This document shows positions 1-7,953 of a stretch of DNA of 64,000 nt, piece after piece. A program made the position numbers and the translations under genes. The notes beneath the pieces were generated by a model. It had not been told where the DNA came from. It saw nothing but the letters and a program-made list of their open reading frames with translations, and did no database searches. Source of the DNA: Grimontia sedimenti (GTDB lineage Bacteria > Pseudomonadota > Gammaproteobacteria > Enterobacterales > Vibrionaceae); assembly GCF_011045095.1 (NCBI RefSeq), contig NZ_JAALDL010000001.1, forward strand, positions 558,562 to 622,561. The letters are read 5' to 3'. Position 1 is the stretch's first letter. Each line of letters starts with the position of its first letter.

Positions 1-80
1 TGCCAAACAATCTGATTGATGAGGCTCGCTGGGATGAATTGGCCGTGCTGGTTCGTGAAGTGGCTGGCATCATTGCTTAA
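1..80 (+). CDS. C-terminal end of a probable KDPG aldolase (partial)
   Basis: Only the last 25 codons of a gene entering from the left edge are visible, ending in TAA at 78-80. The peptide (Leu-Pro, then Asp-Glu-Ala-Arg-Trp-Asp-Glu-Leu, then Val-Arg-Glu-Val) resembles the C-terminal helix of 2-keto-3-deoxy-6-phosphogluconate aldolase (Eda), which splits KDPG into pyruvate and glyceraldehyde 3-phosphate. A kdgR regulator 7 kb downstream makes an Entner-Doudoroff or uronate gene plausible here. The visible part is too short to be sure, and any protein with a similar terminal helix could be meant. Confidence 0.4.
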   Translation, partial: PNNLIDEARWDELAVLVREVAGIIA

Positions 81-94
81 CCGACAATTGAATA

Positions 95-123
95 AAAAAC
101 AGCGCCTACTTGGCGCTGTTTTT
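95..123. terminator. Bidirectional rho-independent terminator
   Basis: A 12-bp inverted repeat (95-106 against 112-123) with a 5-nt loop has an A-run on one side and a T-run on the other. It can therefore terminate both the left-edge gene on the plus strand and the cytochrome b561 gene arriving on the minus strand. Confidence 0.85.
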
Positions 124-126
124 GTA

Positions 127-741
127 TCAACCAGAAACGAAGTAAGTGAGAAATCCACCTATCCCGAGCAGTATCGCACCTGCCCGTTTGTTTGACCGGA
201 AGAACAGGGAGGTGGGTTGCAACTGGGATTGCCTTCCCGTAATCATCGCTTTCACCAATGATTTTCCTTTTGCGCTGTAAATGGCGATGGCGGCGAGGTG
301 CACACCAACTAACCCCATCAACAAATACGCGCCATAAAGGTGGAGAGCAGCCAGAAGATCGATGTCATACAGCCAGCTTTCGTCGCTGATGTAATCATCA
401 AAATACCCGGCTTGGGCCATCCCGATAAAACACTGAAATACCAACAATGACAGCATGATAATTACCATGAGCCCACCGGCAGGGTTATGGCCGACACCGT
501 CATGCTCCTCTTTACCGAGGAGGTAGTTCACGGCTGAACGCGGTGATTTCACAAAATGCAGAAATCGGCTGGTCTTGCTGCCCACTAAACCCCATAGGAT
601 CCGCCAAACCAGCAATGCAGCGAGTACGAGGCCAATGGTCAGGTGTGGACCTTCTTGAAGAAATCCGGTCACACACATCGCCGTAAACAATACAGCTTGT
701 AGCCAATGATAAATGCGGGTAGGTGCGTCCCATATCTTCAT
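127..741 (-). CDS. Cytochrome b561-family membrane protein
   Basis: This 204-residue integral membrane protein has the pattern of the bacterial di-haem cytochrome b561/Ni-hydrogenase-type family. It shows four hydrophobic segments and likely haem-ligand histidines at about His12, His62, His134 and His148. Such proteins move electrons between the quinone pool and periplasmic or soluble carriers. A cytochrome c' gene is transcribed divergently from the same 150-bp region, so the two probably act together as membrane donor or acceptor and periplasmic cytochrome. The physiological electron partner cannot be read from the sequence. Confidence 0.8.
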   Translation of the reverse strand: MKIWDAPTRIYHWLQAVLFTAMCVTGFLQEGPHLTIGLVLAALLVWRILWGLVGSKTSRFLHFVKSPRSAVNYLLGKEEHDGVGHNPAGGLMVIIMLSLLVFQCFIGMAQAGYFDDYISDESWLYDIDLLAALHLYGAYLLMGLVGVHLAAIAIYSAKGKSLVKAMITGRQSQLQPTSLFFRSNKRAGAILLGIGGFLTYFVSG

Positions 742-891
742 GATTTGTTCCTGATTCTCCCGGAAAATGTAGGCTTGGAGTTTAACGCGAAACGTTACAA
801 TTTTTCTGTCGAGTTTTAACAGAAATATCCATAAAATTGTTAGGTTTTATGATGTTATTCGTCGATTCAACAGCATTACAGGGATAAAGTC

Positions 892-1347
892 GTGAAAAGA
901 ATTGCAACAAGAAGTAAAGCAATCGGGTTGGTCAGTGCTCTGCTGATGGTATCTGGTGCAGCAATTGCGCAGGATTTTTCTGAAGTGATTGATAATCGCC
1001 AGCAAAACTTCCTCTCTATTGCAGACACATTCAAGAGCTTGAAGAAAGCCGAAGATGGCAGTGACTCGGATTGGGAAACCATCCGTAATCTGGCAATCAA
1101 AAACGCCGATACAATTGGTGCACTGAAAGGAATGTTCCCGGAAGGCAGTAGCTTTGACAGCCGCAGTAAGCCAGCAGTTTGGACTAAGTGGGATAAGTTT
1201 GAATCTGGCCTTGATGGCCTGCAAACCAGCTTTGTTTCCATGGCTGATGCAGCCGTCGCGCAAGATGATGATGCTCTGGAAGCGGCAATCAAAAGTGCCG
1301 ACCGCTCCTGTAAAGCGTGTCACCGAGGTTTTCGTACCAAGCGCTAA
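892..1347 (+). CDS. Cytochrome c' (class II c-type cytochrome)
   Basis: The 151-residue precursor has an N-terminal signal peptide, with likely cleavage after Ala-Ile-Ala near residue 26. A single haem-binding Cys-Lys-Ala-Cys-His motif lies at residues 140-144, close to the C-terminus. A C-terminal CXXCH is the hallmark of class II cytochromes c' / c556, four-helix-bundle periplasmic proteins that bind NO or shuttle electrons. The start is GTG, preceded by an AGGGA ribosome site 8-10 bases upstream. It is divergent from the b561 gene, a frequent pairing in marine gamma-proteobacteria. Whether it is a five-coordinate NO-binding c' or an electron-transfer c556 is not clear. Confidence 0.88.
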   Translation: MKRIATRSKAIGLVSALLMVSGAAIAQDFSEVIDNRQQNFLSIADTFKSLKKAEDGSDSDWETIRNLAIKNADTIGALKGMFPEGSSFDSRSKPAVWTKWDKFESGLDGLQTSFVSMADAAVAQDDDALEAAIKSADRSCKACHRGFRTKR

Positions 1348-1350
1348 TGA

Positions 1351-1510
1351 TACCAATCGTAGTAAATATCTGCTCATCCTAGCTTGTTAAAATGCTCGAT
1401 AACTGCGTTAAAAAATTTGATTGTAGAATAACTACTGATCGAAATTTTCCGCCTTGTTCTCGAGTATTTTTCCTGCGCTATTTCCGATCATCTATCTACT
1501 GTGATTGGTA
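1351..1510. repeat. 160-bp dispersed palindromic repeat, copy 1
   Basis: This noncoding element is bounded by TACCAATC and its inverse GATTGGTA. Nested inverted segments (ATGCTCGA against TCGAGTAT, and AAATTT..GTAG against CTAC..AAATTT) suggest the whole element folds into one long imperfect hairpin. A second copy at 17781-17940 has the same length and differs at about 9 positions. There is no coding potential and no transposase. It looks like a MITE-like or REP-like family that sits between genes. This copy starts 3 bp after the cytochrome c' stop codon. Confidence 0.85.
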
Positions 1511-1531
1511 TTGGCGTTATAACGAACAGAC

Positions 1532-1559
1532 AAAAACAGCGCCTTTTGGCGCTGTTTTT
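1532..1559. terminator. Bidirectional rho-independent terminator
   Basis: A perfect 12-bp stem (1532-1543 against 1548-1559) with a TTTT loop is flanked by A-run and T-run. It separates the repeat-bearing plus-strand cytochrome transcript from the convergent malY gene. Its stem is almost identical to that of the terminator at 95-123. Confidence 0.85.
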
Positions 1560-1601
1560 CTTTGAGCCGAAGTGGTTAAGAAAGTGAGCTGACTGCAGCT
1601 T

Positions 1602-2735
1602 TCATTCTACGCACTGCTTCTTCCAGCGTTTTTCGGTGCACCCGAAGTTCAGTCTGACGAATTTGCGGTTACCAAAGTCCAGCCCGGGGGAAAGCCCCAC
1701 GCCCGCTTCCTCAAAGAAACGATGAGCGTTATCGACGGGCAATTCACTACAATCAATCCAGGCAAGGTAAGTGGCTTCGATGTGTTCCAGCTTCATACCG
1801 GGTAAGGCATTGATTTCCTGCATCAGGTAATCGCGGTGGCCTGCGAGATAGCAAAGTTGCTCTTGCAGCCAAGCTTCGCCATGTTGATAAGCTGCTTCGG
1901 CAGCGGTGAAAGCCAGCACATTAACGCCCGGAACGATGCCGCGCTTTATCTTGCTAAAGCGCTGGCGAAGCTTCGCATTGGGGATAATAGCGATAGACGC
2001 TCCAAGGCCAGCGATGTTGAAGGTTTTGCTCGGTGCCATGAGCGTCACGCTGCGCTGCTCGGCACTTTCATTGATGCTTGCGAATGGAATATGTTGCTTG
2101 TCGCCATCCAGAATCAAGTCGCAATGGATCTCGTCTGAACACACGAACAAGTCATGTTTTTCCGCAAATGCGAGTGTCGCTTCCAATTCCTCGCGGGTAT
2201 ACACCGTTCCACCCGGGTTCAGAGGGTTACACATTTGCAGTAAACCGCCTTTACCTGAGACTTGTTCCCCTGCTTCTTCCAAATCCGGCATCCAGCGGCC
2301 ATCTGTCAGCTTCACTGTGGCTTTCACTAAAGGGCGTTCAGCAAACTTGGCGGAAGAAATGAAAGGTGGATAGATTGGGCTAGGGCTGATGATGGTTTGG
2401 CCTTCATCCGTTAAAGCACGGGCGGCGATGTTGAGTCCGCATACCAAGCCCGGAAGATAGACCACCCACTCAGGTTGAATGTCCCAGTTGTAGCGTGACT
2501 TCATGCGGGCGACGAAAATCTCCGTCAGGGTTTCTGATGCATGGGTATAGCCGAAAACACCATGAGATACGCGCTCCTGTAGCGCTTCGATTACCGCCGG
2601 TGGGGATTGGAAATCACTGTCTGCAACCCACATTGGAAGGATGTCCTGACCTTTGTATTTGTCCCATTTGTCGCTATGGCTTTTTGTGCGGTCGACTTCT
2701 TTATCAAAATCAAATTGGTGGGTTGATGCATCCAT
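1602..2735 (-). CDS. MalY/PatB-family aminotransferase (cystathionine beta-lyase type), frameshifted C-terminus
   Basis: This fold-type I PLP enzyme has the C-S lyase features of the MalY/PatB family: the Asn-Pro-Gly-Gly motif, the Ser-Asp-Glu-Ile-His-Cys-Asp loop and the PLP lysine in Ala-Pro-Ser-Lys-Thr-Phe-Asn. It would split cystathionine or cysteine-like substrates into pyruvate, ammonia and a thiol. As read, it has 377 residues, and its last dozen residues after Asn-Phe-Gly-Cys are atypical. Adding one T to the five-T run at 1629-1633 restores the family-like ending (Thr-Leu-Glu-Glu-Ala-Val-Arg-Arg-Met) and moves the stop to 1576, for 386 residues. The core is intact, so activity is possible even if the frameshift is real. 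Confidence 0.85.
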   Translation of the reverse strand: MDASTHQFDFDKEVDRTKSHSDKWDKYKGQDILPMWVADSDFQSPPAVIEALQERVSHGVFGYTHASETLTEIFVARMKSRYNWDIQPEWVVYLPGLVCGLNIAARALTDEGQTIISPSPIYPPFISSAKFAERPLVKATVKLTDGRWMPDLEEAGEQVSGKGGLLQMCNPLNPGGTVYTREELEATLAFAEKHDLFVCSDEIHCDLILDGDKQHIPFASINESAEQRSVTLMAPSKTFNIAGLGASIAIIPNAKLRQRFSKIKRGIVPGVNVLAFTAAEAAYQHGEAWLQEQLCYLAGHRDYLMQEINALPGMKLEHIEATYLAWIDCSELPVDNAHRFFEEAGVGLSPGLDFGNRKFVRLNFGCTEKRWKKQCVE

Positions 2736-2823
2736 TCTTTGTGTCCATAGGGTCTGTGATAAAGGTGAATCATCCTAGCTTACTGAAACTAGATAGGAAT
2801 GGGAAAGGGGGAGTCGTTGCCTG

Positions 2824-2850
2824 AAATAAAAATCGGGCCGAAGCCCGATT
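2824..2850 (-). terminator. Rho-independent terminator of the ATP-grasp operon
   Basis: An 8-bp stem (2831-2838 against 2843-2850) with a 4-base loop is followed on the minus strand by a run of five T. It lies just downstream of the ATP-grasp ligase stop codon at 2869. Confidence 0.8.
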
Positions 2851-2868
2851 GACGTGTCTTGTTTGAAC

Positions 2869-3852
2869 TTAATGTCCTGGCGTATGCGTGCCGCAGAAAT
2901 TCTTGGCAGCATAAGCCACACGCTCTTCCGGTGTCGAGAGGTGAGCAGTTTCTCCCATGGCTTCGATATGACGAAGTCTTGGCAGTAATCCGCAGCCGTT
3001 AGCAATTTGAATCGCCAGACCAGGACGGGCATTGAGTTCCAGCACCATTGGACCTTTTTCTTTGTCGAGCACCATATCCGTGCCGAGATAACCAAGGCCT
3101 GTCATTTCCCACGCGCTTGCAGCGAGAGTCAGCAATAGCTCCCAATGAGGCACTTGAAGCTCACTCAGCAGACGACCTGTGTCAGGGTGATGCTCAATAG
3201 GGCGGTTAAACTGCACAGCGCGCAACGCTTTACCCGTTGCGATATCAATACCGACACCCACCGCACCTTGGTGAAGGTTGGCTTTACCATCGGAAGCGGC
3301 AGTAGAAAGACGCATCATCGCCATCACAGGGTAACCTTTAAATACGATAACGCGGATATCCGGCACACCTTCGTAGCTGAAGCCATCAAACACGTCATCG
3401 AACTGGATCAGGTTTTCTACGACAGCGACGTCGTTTTTACCACCCAGCGAGAACAAGCCCGCCAGGGTGTTGGTGATGTGGCGTTCCACTTCTTCTTTAC
3501 TGACCTCAGAGCCAGATGGCTTTTTGTAAACGCTATCTTTGTTTGAGGTCACTACCAGAATGCCTTTGCCGCCCGAGCCCTGAGCGGGCTTTATCACAAA
3601 TCCTGGCCAGTCTTTAACCATCTCGTGGATAGATGGGACATCGTGCTGTTCACTGATCACACCAATAAGCTCGGGTACCGTTGCACCGGCACGCTGCGCA
3701 ATCTGTTTAGTTTTAAGCTTGTTATCCACCAGAGGGAAAAGACTACGCTTGTTGTATCGGCCGATATAGCTGATATTCCGGCGGTTCATTCCCATGATAC
3801 CTGCACCGTGCAGCTTAAAAGGCGATGTGTATTTCTTTAGGAAATCCAGCAT
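2869..3852 (-). CDS. RimK-related alpha-L-glutamate ligase-like ATP-grasp protein
   Basis: This 327-residue ATP-grasp amidoligase is related to RimK. The glycine-rich ATP-binding loop (Lys-Pro-Ala-Gln-Gly-Ser-Gly-Gly-Lys-Gly) lies near residue 95-105. The metal-binding Glu..Asn-Ala-Arg-Pro-Gly-Leu motif lies near residue 270. Family members join an amino acid to a carboxylate on a peptide or protein, but the substrate of this subgroup is not established. It is the last gene of an operon with the 7TM-transglutaminase-like protein (gap 3 bp) and the retropepsin-like lipoprotein, an association conserved in many gamma-proteobacteria. It is not ribosomal-protein S6 ligase itself, whose context differs. 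Confidence 0.82.
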   Translation of the reverse strand: MLDFLKKYTSPFKLHGAGIMGMNRRNISYIGRYNKRSLFPLVDNKLKTKQIAQRAGATVPELIGVISEQHDVPSIHEMVKDWPGFVIKPAQGSGGKGILVVTSNKDSVYKKPSGSEVSKEEVERHITNTLAGLFSLGGKNDVAVVENLIQFDDVFDGFSYEGVPDIRVIVFKGYPVMAMMRLSTAASDGKANLHQGAVGVGIDIATGKALRAVQFNRPIEHHPDTGRLLSELQVPHWELLLTLAASAWEMTGLGYLGTDMVLDKEKGPMVLELNARPGLAIQIANGCGLLPRLRHIEAMGETAHLSTPEERVAYAAKNFCGTHTPGH

Positions 3853-3855
3853 GCC

Positions 3856-5361
3856 TTAATCCTTCACCAGTGGCTTGAATCGTTTCAATTCGCTCAGGCG
3901 GTAGCCGGTATAGTTACCCAGCATCAGGATCAGTGCCAGAATCACGAGTTGAATGCCAACGAAGTTAAAGGTGATATGTCGGACGAAATCATTGGTCATT
4001 GCGAGGTAAACCAACACGGCCGTCAACAGCGAGCCGCCACCCTGAATGAGTACCTGCTTCGCGCCTTCTTCTTCCCAAAGGATCGACATACGTTCGATGG
4101 TCCAGGAAAGAATAATCATTGGGAAGAAGGTGATTGTCAGACCTTCAACCAATCCAATCTTGAACGCGACGACAGTGAAGACGGAGATAATCATGATCAC
4201 CGTGATGATCACCGCGGATATCCTCGCCACGAGTAGGAGGTTGAGCCTTGAGAGGTAACTTCGGATAACCAGACCGGTACCGACAATTAACAAGAAGCCC
4301 ACCAGGCCCGGTACTAACTGTGTTTGAACAAAGGCAACAGCGATCAGCACGGGCATGAAGGTACCTGAGGTTTTCAGACCCACCAGCACGCGTAGCAACA
4401 CCACAATCAGGGCACCGATTGGGATCAGCATGATGGTTTTAAACATCGCCTGCTCTTCAATAGGCAGGCTGTGAATAGAGAAATTCAACAGGCTTTCGGC
4501 CTGTATTTTCTCGTCAGTTGCCTGTTGAGGGCTGATATCCTGCGCGATGATGGAGAAGCTGACCTGGCTGTTGGTGCCACCCATGACTTCAAGTAAAGGC
4601 GTGCCTTTTTGATTCCAGATCAATAGATTGTCGAAAGAGTCTTCTGTTCCGGTATCTAGGTTAAACAATTGCCACTCTTCGCTGTTCCAAATCTCGACCA
4701 TTGGAATAACGCTTTGGCGACGACGTCCATCTTCCAGCTGCAACGCACCAACCACACGGGCGTGGATGCCTTCCAACGACAAAATAGCCACAATAGCGTC
4801 CGCCTTGCTCATCTCTTTGGTAAGGAGCGCGGCGTTTTGGCTTTCTTTGTCGTTGAACTGTTTGATGAGTTCCCGTGCCAGCGTGACATTATCAGCTGAG
4901 CGTTGTCTTGCTTGTTCGAGAAGGGCATCTGCCGCCGTTTTTATCGGGCCATCAAGCACGGCTGGTGTCACATCACCGAGCGGGGGCTCAGTCGGGTAGT
5001 TGGCGTTTTCATCAACCAGCATTTGGTTTTTGAAATAAAGGATTTGTTGCCCGCTCGCTTCGCGCTTGCTCCACTCTGCTCTGCGGCCATCTTCGGTATT
5101 GATCAATGCAAACCCGTAGCCCGGTGAGCTGGTGTTTTCATTAATGAGGGTAAAGCCTTCCTGGGTATCCGGTGTAGCCAGTGACACTTTGACTGGCTCG
5201 CCTTTGGCTTGGAATTCAACGCGGGCTTCCACTTCCCACACTTGGTGTTTTTGTCCCGCTGTCCAGGGCACACCGTAGACGTTATGGCGGTAGATACTCA
5301 TGCTCATGCCGACAATGATCAGCAGGCTAATGAGTAAATATAAAGGAACGCGTGAAGTCAT
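3856..5361 (-). CDS. Inactive transglutaminase domain fused to a 7TM membrane module
   Basis: The protein has 501 residues. It begins with a signal-anchor segment (about 7-25), followed by a periplasmic region with a transglutaminase-like fold (roughly 140-270). That region lacks an obvious Cys-His-Asp triad, as in the family known as inactive transglutaminase with a transmembrane module. From about residue 305 to 490 there are seven or so hydrophobic helices. It probably anchors or regulates the partner enzymes at the inner membrane, and its actual biochemistry is unknown. It lies between the retropepsin-like lipoprotein (41 bp upstream) and the ATP-grasp ligase. Confidence 0.8.
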   Translation of the reverse strand: MTSRVPLYLLISLLIIVGMSMSIYRHNVYGVPWTAGQKHQVWEVEARVEFQAKGEPVKVSLATPDTQEGFTLINENTSSPGYGFALINTEDGRRAEWSKREASGQQILYFKNQMLVDENANYPTEPPLGDVTPAVLDGPIKTAADALLEQARQRSADNVTLARELIKQFNDKESQNAALLTKEMSKADAIVAILSLEGIHARVVGALQLEDGRRRQSVIPMVEIWNSEEWQLFNLDTGTEDSFDNLLIWNQKGTPLLEVMGGTNSQVSFSIIAQDISPQQATDEKIQAESLLNFSIHSLPIEEQAMFKTIMLIPIGALIVVLLRVLVGLKTSGTFMPVLIAVAFVQTQLVPGLVGFLLIVGTGLVIRSYLSRLNLLLVARISAVIITVIMIISVFTVVAFKIGLVEGLTITFFPMIILSWTIERMSILWEEEGAKQVLIQGGGSLLTAVLVYLAMTNDFVRHITFNFVGIQLVILALILMLGNYTGYRLSELKRFKPLVKD

Positions 5362-5402
5362 TCTTTCCTCGTTATTGGCACTGTGGGGTGAAGTTCAGTG
5401 CG

Positions 5403-6164
5403 CTATTTCTTTTCGGCAACAAACTTTGGATGGATGTAAGACTGAGAGACGTCAACGACGGCTATGTCTTTAAAGAACTCACGGCCCAGAAGAACCGGAA
5501 ATTCCATATGCGAACGGTCAGCCAGCGTAAATTGCGTTTTTTCATGCAGTTCACCCAGTCTGACACGCAGTTCTACAACCGGACGACGCTCCAGATCTTC
5601 AGTAGAAGCTTGACGGATCTTCACCCAGCGGGTCACTGGTGCTTCAATCGTTGCCAGCGGCTCGGACTCACCCTCGCCATTTTGGGTATGCGCAAGACTG
5701 AAGCGGACCCAAGTTTTACCGTCGCGTTCAAACTCCTGAATGTCAGTTGCATTTAGGGAAGACGTCGTTGCGCCGGTGTCTACACGGGCCTTGTAGTTGG
5801 AGCCTGCTGCATCAATCCAAACCCACTCTTGCTCACCTAGCACAGCTTTATCGGATTTTTGTGGCACAGGCACTTCTTTCTCGACGTAGACCACTTGCGG
5901 TTCAGCTCGGTTCGCAGCTTCACGGGCTTGATTCTGACGCATGATTTTGAGTGTGTCAGACATATCAGCAACCTGTTGTTCAAGGGTTGCGATTTGTTCT
6001 TGCTGTGTTTGAACACTTTGGTTTAGCGACGAGTAGTCACTCTGAATGTTGGTCTCTATGTTACTGATTGCATTCAGGGTTTGCTGGTGCTGTTCCTGAG
6101 ATGTAATGCTGCAGCCAGAGAGGACAGCAGAGAAAAGAATCAGCAATCCGCTGCGAGTTAGCAT
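5403..6164 (-). CDS. Retropepsin-like (RimB / ATP-dependent zinc protease family) lipoprotein
   Basis: The 253-residue protein starts with a lipoprotein signal peptide whose lipobox is Leu-Ser-Gly-Cys, with Cys18 the lipidated residue. A coiled coil (about 25-80) and a linker follow. The C-terminal domain (about 110-250) belongs to the family annotated as putative ATP-dependent zinc protease. It contains Asp-Thr-Gly-Ala-Thr-Thr-Ser-Ser at 129-136, the aspartic-protease signature, so a retropepsin-type mechanism is more likely than a zinc protease. It is the first gene of the operon with the 7TM-transglutaminase and ATP-grasp genes. A peptidase next to a ligase suggests opposing trimming and addition of an amino acid on a common substrate (inference). 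Confidence 0.82.
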   Translation of the reverse strand: MLTRSGLLILFSAVLSGCSITSQEQHQQTLNAISNIETNIQSDYSSLNQSVQTQQEQIATLEQQVADMSDTLKIMRQNQAREAANRAEPQVVYVEKEVPVPQKSDKAVLGEQEWVWIDAAGSNYKARVDTGATTSSLNATDIQEFERDGKTWVRFSLAHTQNGEGESEPLATIEAPVTRWVKIRQASTEDLERRPVVELRVRLGELHEKTQFTLADRSHMEFPVLLGREFFKDIAVVDVSQSYIHPKFVAEKK

Positions 6165-6609
6165 GTGGAGCTCCGTGCTGGGTGGTTAAGGCGTTGAAAA
6201 TAGGAGTGTAGTTTATCCCGAAAAAAACGAAGCGAGAAGGGTGATTTGTCATATCTGAGTCAGGATTGTCGCTAATCTGAACATGCTGTTTTGTTGCAAA
6301 CTTTCCGAAATTTATAATTGGGATTTCAGTCGCAAAAATTAGTGCCGGCGAATTAAACTGTCTTTGTGATTATTGTTGGCATGAAAAATCCGAACAGAAT
6401 TTTATTACGTTCTCTGTAGACAGGCCTAAATTGTCTCTCGGTGCCGTGCTCGTGGTGTCTGAGCGGCTAGTGATATCGGACACGGTGGCGTAACTAAAGT
6501 GCTGGGCTTGTTAATTTATCTGACACTTTCCCCTGTGTTTTTCTTTGTAAAACGCCTTTTTATTATTTCTGGCGATGGTTTTCCATGCTTACATTCAGGA
6601 TGGTAATTC

Positions 6610-6690
6610 ATGCGCACGGAACCTTACTCTCTTGATCCTCGTACTCAAATTTTTGAGGGATTAATCGCCTTAAACCCCATGCTTCAATAA
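6610..6690 (+). CDS. Possible 26-residue ORF, perhaps a remnant of an oligopeptide-binding protein
   Basis: An ATG is preceded by AGGATGG at a good distance and opens a 26-codon frame ending TAA. The peptide contains Glu-Pro-Tyr-Ser-Leu-Asp-Pro and, after a few residues, Phe-Glu-Gly-Leu. Both motifs are found near the mature N-terminus of family 5 (OppA/DppA-like) solute-binding proteins, though normally further apart. It may be a gene remnant with an internal deletion, or chance. Nothing else of such a gene is visible nearby. Confidence 0.25.
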   Translation: MRTEPYSLDPRTQIFEGLIALNPMLQ

Positions 6691-6768
6691 ACGGTTTATA
6701 AAAGGAAGTTGTTAATAAATAAACGTGAATCGAAAACAGTGAACTCTGACGAAATTAAAGAATATTCT

Positions 6769-6787
6769 AATGGAACGCTGTTTCACT
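6769..6787. promoter_or_regulatory. KdgR-like operator upstream of kdgR
   Basis: The 19-bp site matches about 17 of 19 positions of the enterobacterial KdgR box, whose core is RAAAYRYNRTTTY. It has the half site TTTCA on the right and GGAAC on the left. It lies about 130 bp upstream of the kdgR start, a position that fits autoregulation. The assignment rests on consensus similarity only. Confidence 0.55.
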
Positions 6788-6918
6788 TTATTTATGATTG
6801 AAAGCCTATAGTGAATATCCATTCGCTTGAGATGTTTGATTGACAACCCTAATGGGTGCAAGCTCCTCAAGAGGCGATCTTTTGTTCCAAATATTGAGAA
6901 TGTGAAGGTGTCCGTGTT

Positions 6919-7698
6919 ATGGCGTTAAACAATCAGCCCGAGTCAGTTTCATCTGTGCTGAAAACATTTGCGATTTTGCAGGCGTTGAGTTCGCAAAAAG
7001 ACATTGGCGTGAGTGAGCTGGCGCAGAGACTCATGATGTCGAAAAGTACGGTATATCGTTTTCTCCAAACCATGAAGACGTTAGGGATCGTGTCGCAGGA
7101 GGGCGATTCAGAGCGCTATTCGCTGACGTTAAAGCTGTTCGAAATGGGAGCAGCTGCGCTTGAATACGTTGACTTGGTAGAGATCGCAAACGCTGAGATG
7201 AGTAATGTAGCGACTGTATCAGGAGAAGCAGTGAGTCTCGGGATAGAGGATGGCGACAGCTTTGTGTACGTTCATAAACTCGATGCTTCGCACAGCCTTG
7301 GTGTTCAGGCTCGCATAGGTAGCCGGCATTCGTTGGTTGATGCTGCGTTGGGTAACGTATTTTTGGCTCAAAAGAGCGAATCTGAAACAAAAAGGATCTG
7401 GCAAGAAACGGGTAGAGATGATCCTAGCTTAGCTGCCTTGATGATAAAACTCGAAGCAGTCCGTAAGAAAGGGTATGCGTTCGATAGAGAAGAACATGAG
7501 GCCGGGGTGATCGCTTTGGCGGTGCCTGTCTACGACAGATTCAACAGAGCGGTCGCCTCGTTGTCAGTTGATATACCAACTGTCCGCTACTCACAGGAGG
7601 TCTGCGACCGTTACAAAGAAGCGTTGCTTCAGGCCGCTGTAGCCATATCGTCAAAGCTGGGTTGCGCGAAATATCCTTATCAGCAAGCTGTGGCCTAG
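6919..7698 (+). CDS. kdgR: IclR-family regulator KdgR
   Basis: The 259-residue protein is closely similar to KdgR over its N-terminal winged helix-turn-helix (about 12-75). This includes Ser-Val-Ser-Ser-Val-Leu-Lys and the recognition helix Met-Met-Ser-Lys-Ser-Thr-Val-Tyr-Arg-Phe-Leu-Gln-Thr-Met. The IclR effector domain follows (about 85-250). KdgR represses genes for pectin/uronate and KDG catabolism and is released by 2-keto-3-deoxygluconate. Possible targets in this window are its own promoter (6769-6787), the porin at 7954-8937 (site at 9035-9049) and perhaps the aldolase at the left edge. The effector domain diverges from the E. coli protein, so a related keto-deoxy sugar acid could be the ligand. 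Confidence 0.88.
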   Translation: MALNNQPESVSSVLKTFAILQALSSQKDIGVSELAQRLMMSKSTVYRFLQTMKTLGIVSQEGDSERYSLTLKLFEMGAAALEYVDLVEIANAEMSNVATVSGEAVSLGIEDGDSFVYVHKLDASHSLGVQARIGSRHSLVDAALGNVFLAQKSESETKRIWQETGRDDPSLAALMIKLEAVRKKGYAFDREEHEAGVIALAVPVYDRFNRAVASLSVDIPTVRYSQEVCDRYKEALLQAAVAISSKLGCAKYPYQQAVA

Positions 7699-7850
7699 GG
7701 GCAGAACCCTTCGGGCAGCGATTGAGGGGAATTCCTGCTGCGTTATCGGCTTCTCATGTAGGCTAGCTACACGTCGAAGCCTCTGCCTTGCATGAAGTCC
7801 CCACAAACTGCTGCAAGAATCATCACCAAAGATCAACAGCCCCTAACAGA
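7699..7850. repeat. Intergenic palindromic repeat element of about 145 bp
   Basis: The segment from about 7700 to 7845 has no coding sense. Its centre is an imperfect hairpin (GGCTTC..TGTAG against CTACA..GAAGCC at 7749-7784). It ends with a block, CCAAAGATCAACAGCCCCTA, that recurs inverted at 10332-10352 as the near-identical AGGGGCTGTTGACCTTTGG. The general design (GCGTT, central GTAG/CTAC hairpin, GCCTTG) recalls the 160-bp repeat elsewhere in the window, although the sequences differ. It is probably a member of a dispersed Vibrionaceae repeat family. Confidence 0.5.
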
Positions 7851-7882
7851 TAAAAAAAGTGCTATCACCAAGGTGATAGCAC
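7851..7882 (-). terminator. Rho-independent terminator of the porin gene
   Basis: An 11-bp perfect inverted repeat (7859-7869 against 7872-7882) is followed on the minus strand by a run of seven T. It lies about 70 bp downstream of the porin stop codon. Confidence 0.8.
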
Positions 7883-7953
7883 AAAAGGAGTCGTAAAAAT
7901 AAAAAAGAAATTAGCAGTGCATTGTGGGGCCGGCCTGCCCCACGGGTTATCCG

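Larger units (their letters stand above)
6165..6918. other. 750-bp intergenic region between the retropepsin operon and kdgR
   Basis: This AT-rich divergent promoter region has no recognised full gene. It holds a short open frame at 6610-6690 and a KdgR-like operator at 6769-6787. It must carry promoters for both flanking transcription units, but I could not fix their -10/-35 elements with confidence. Confidence 0.6.
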
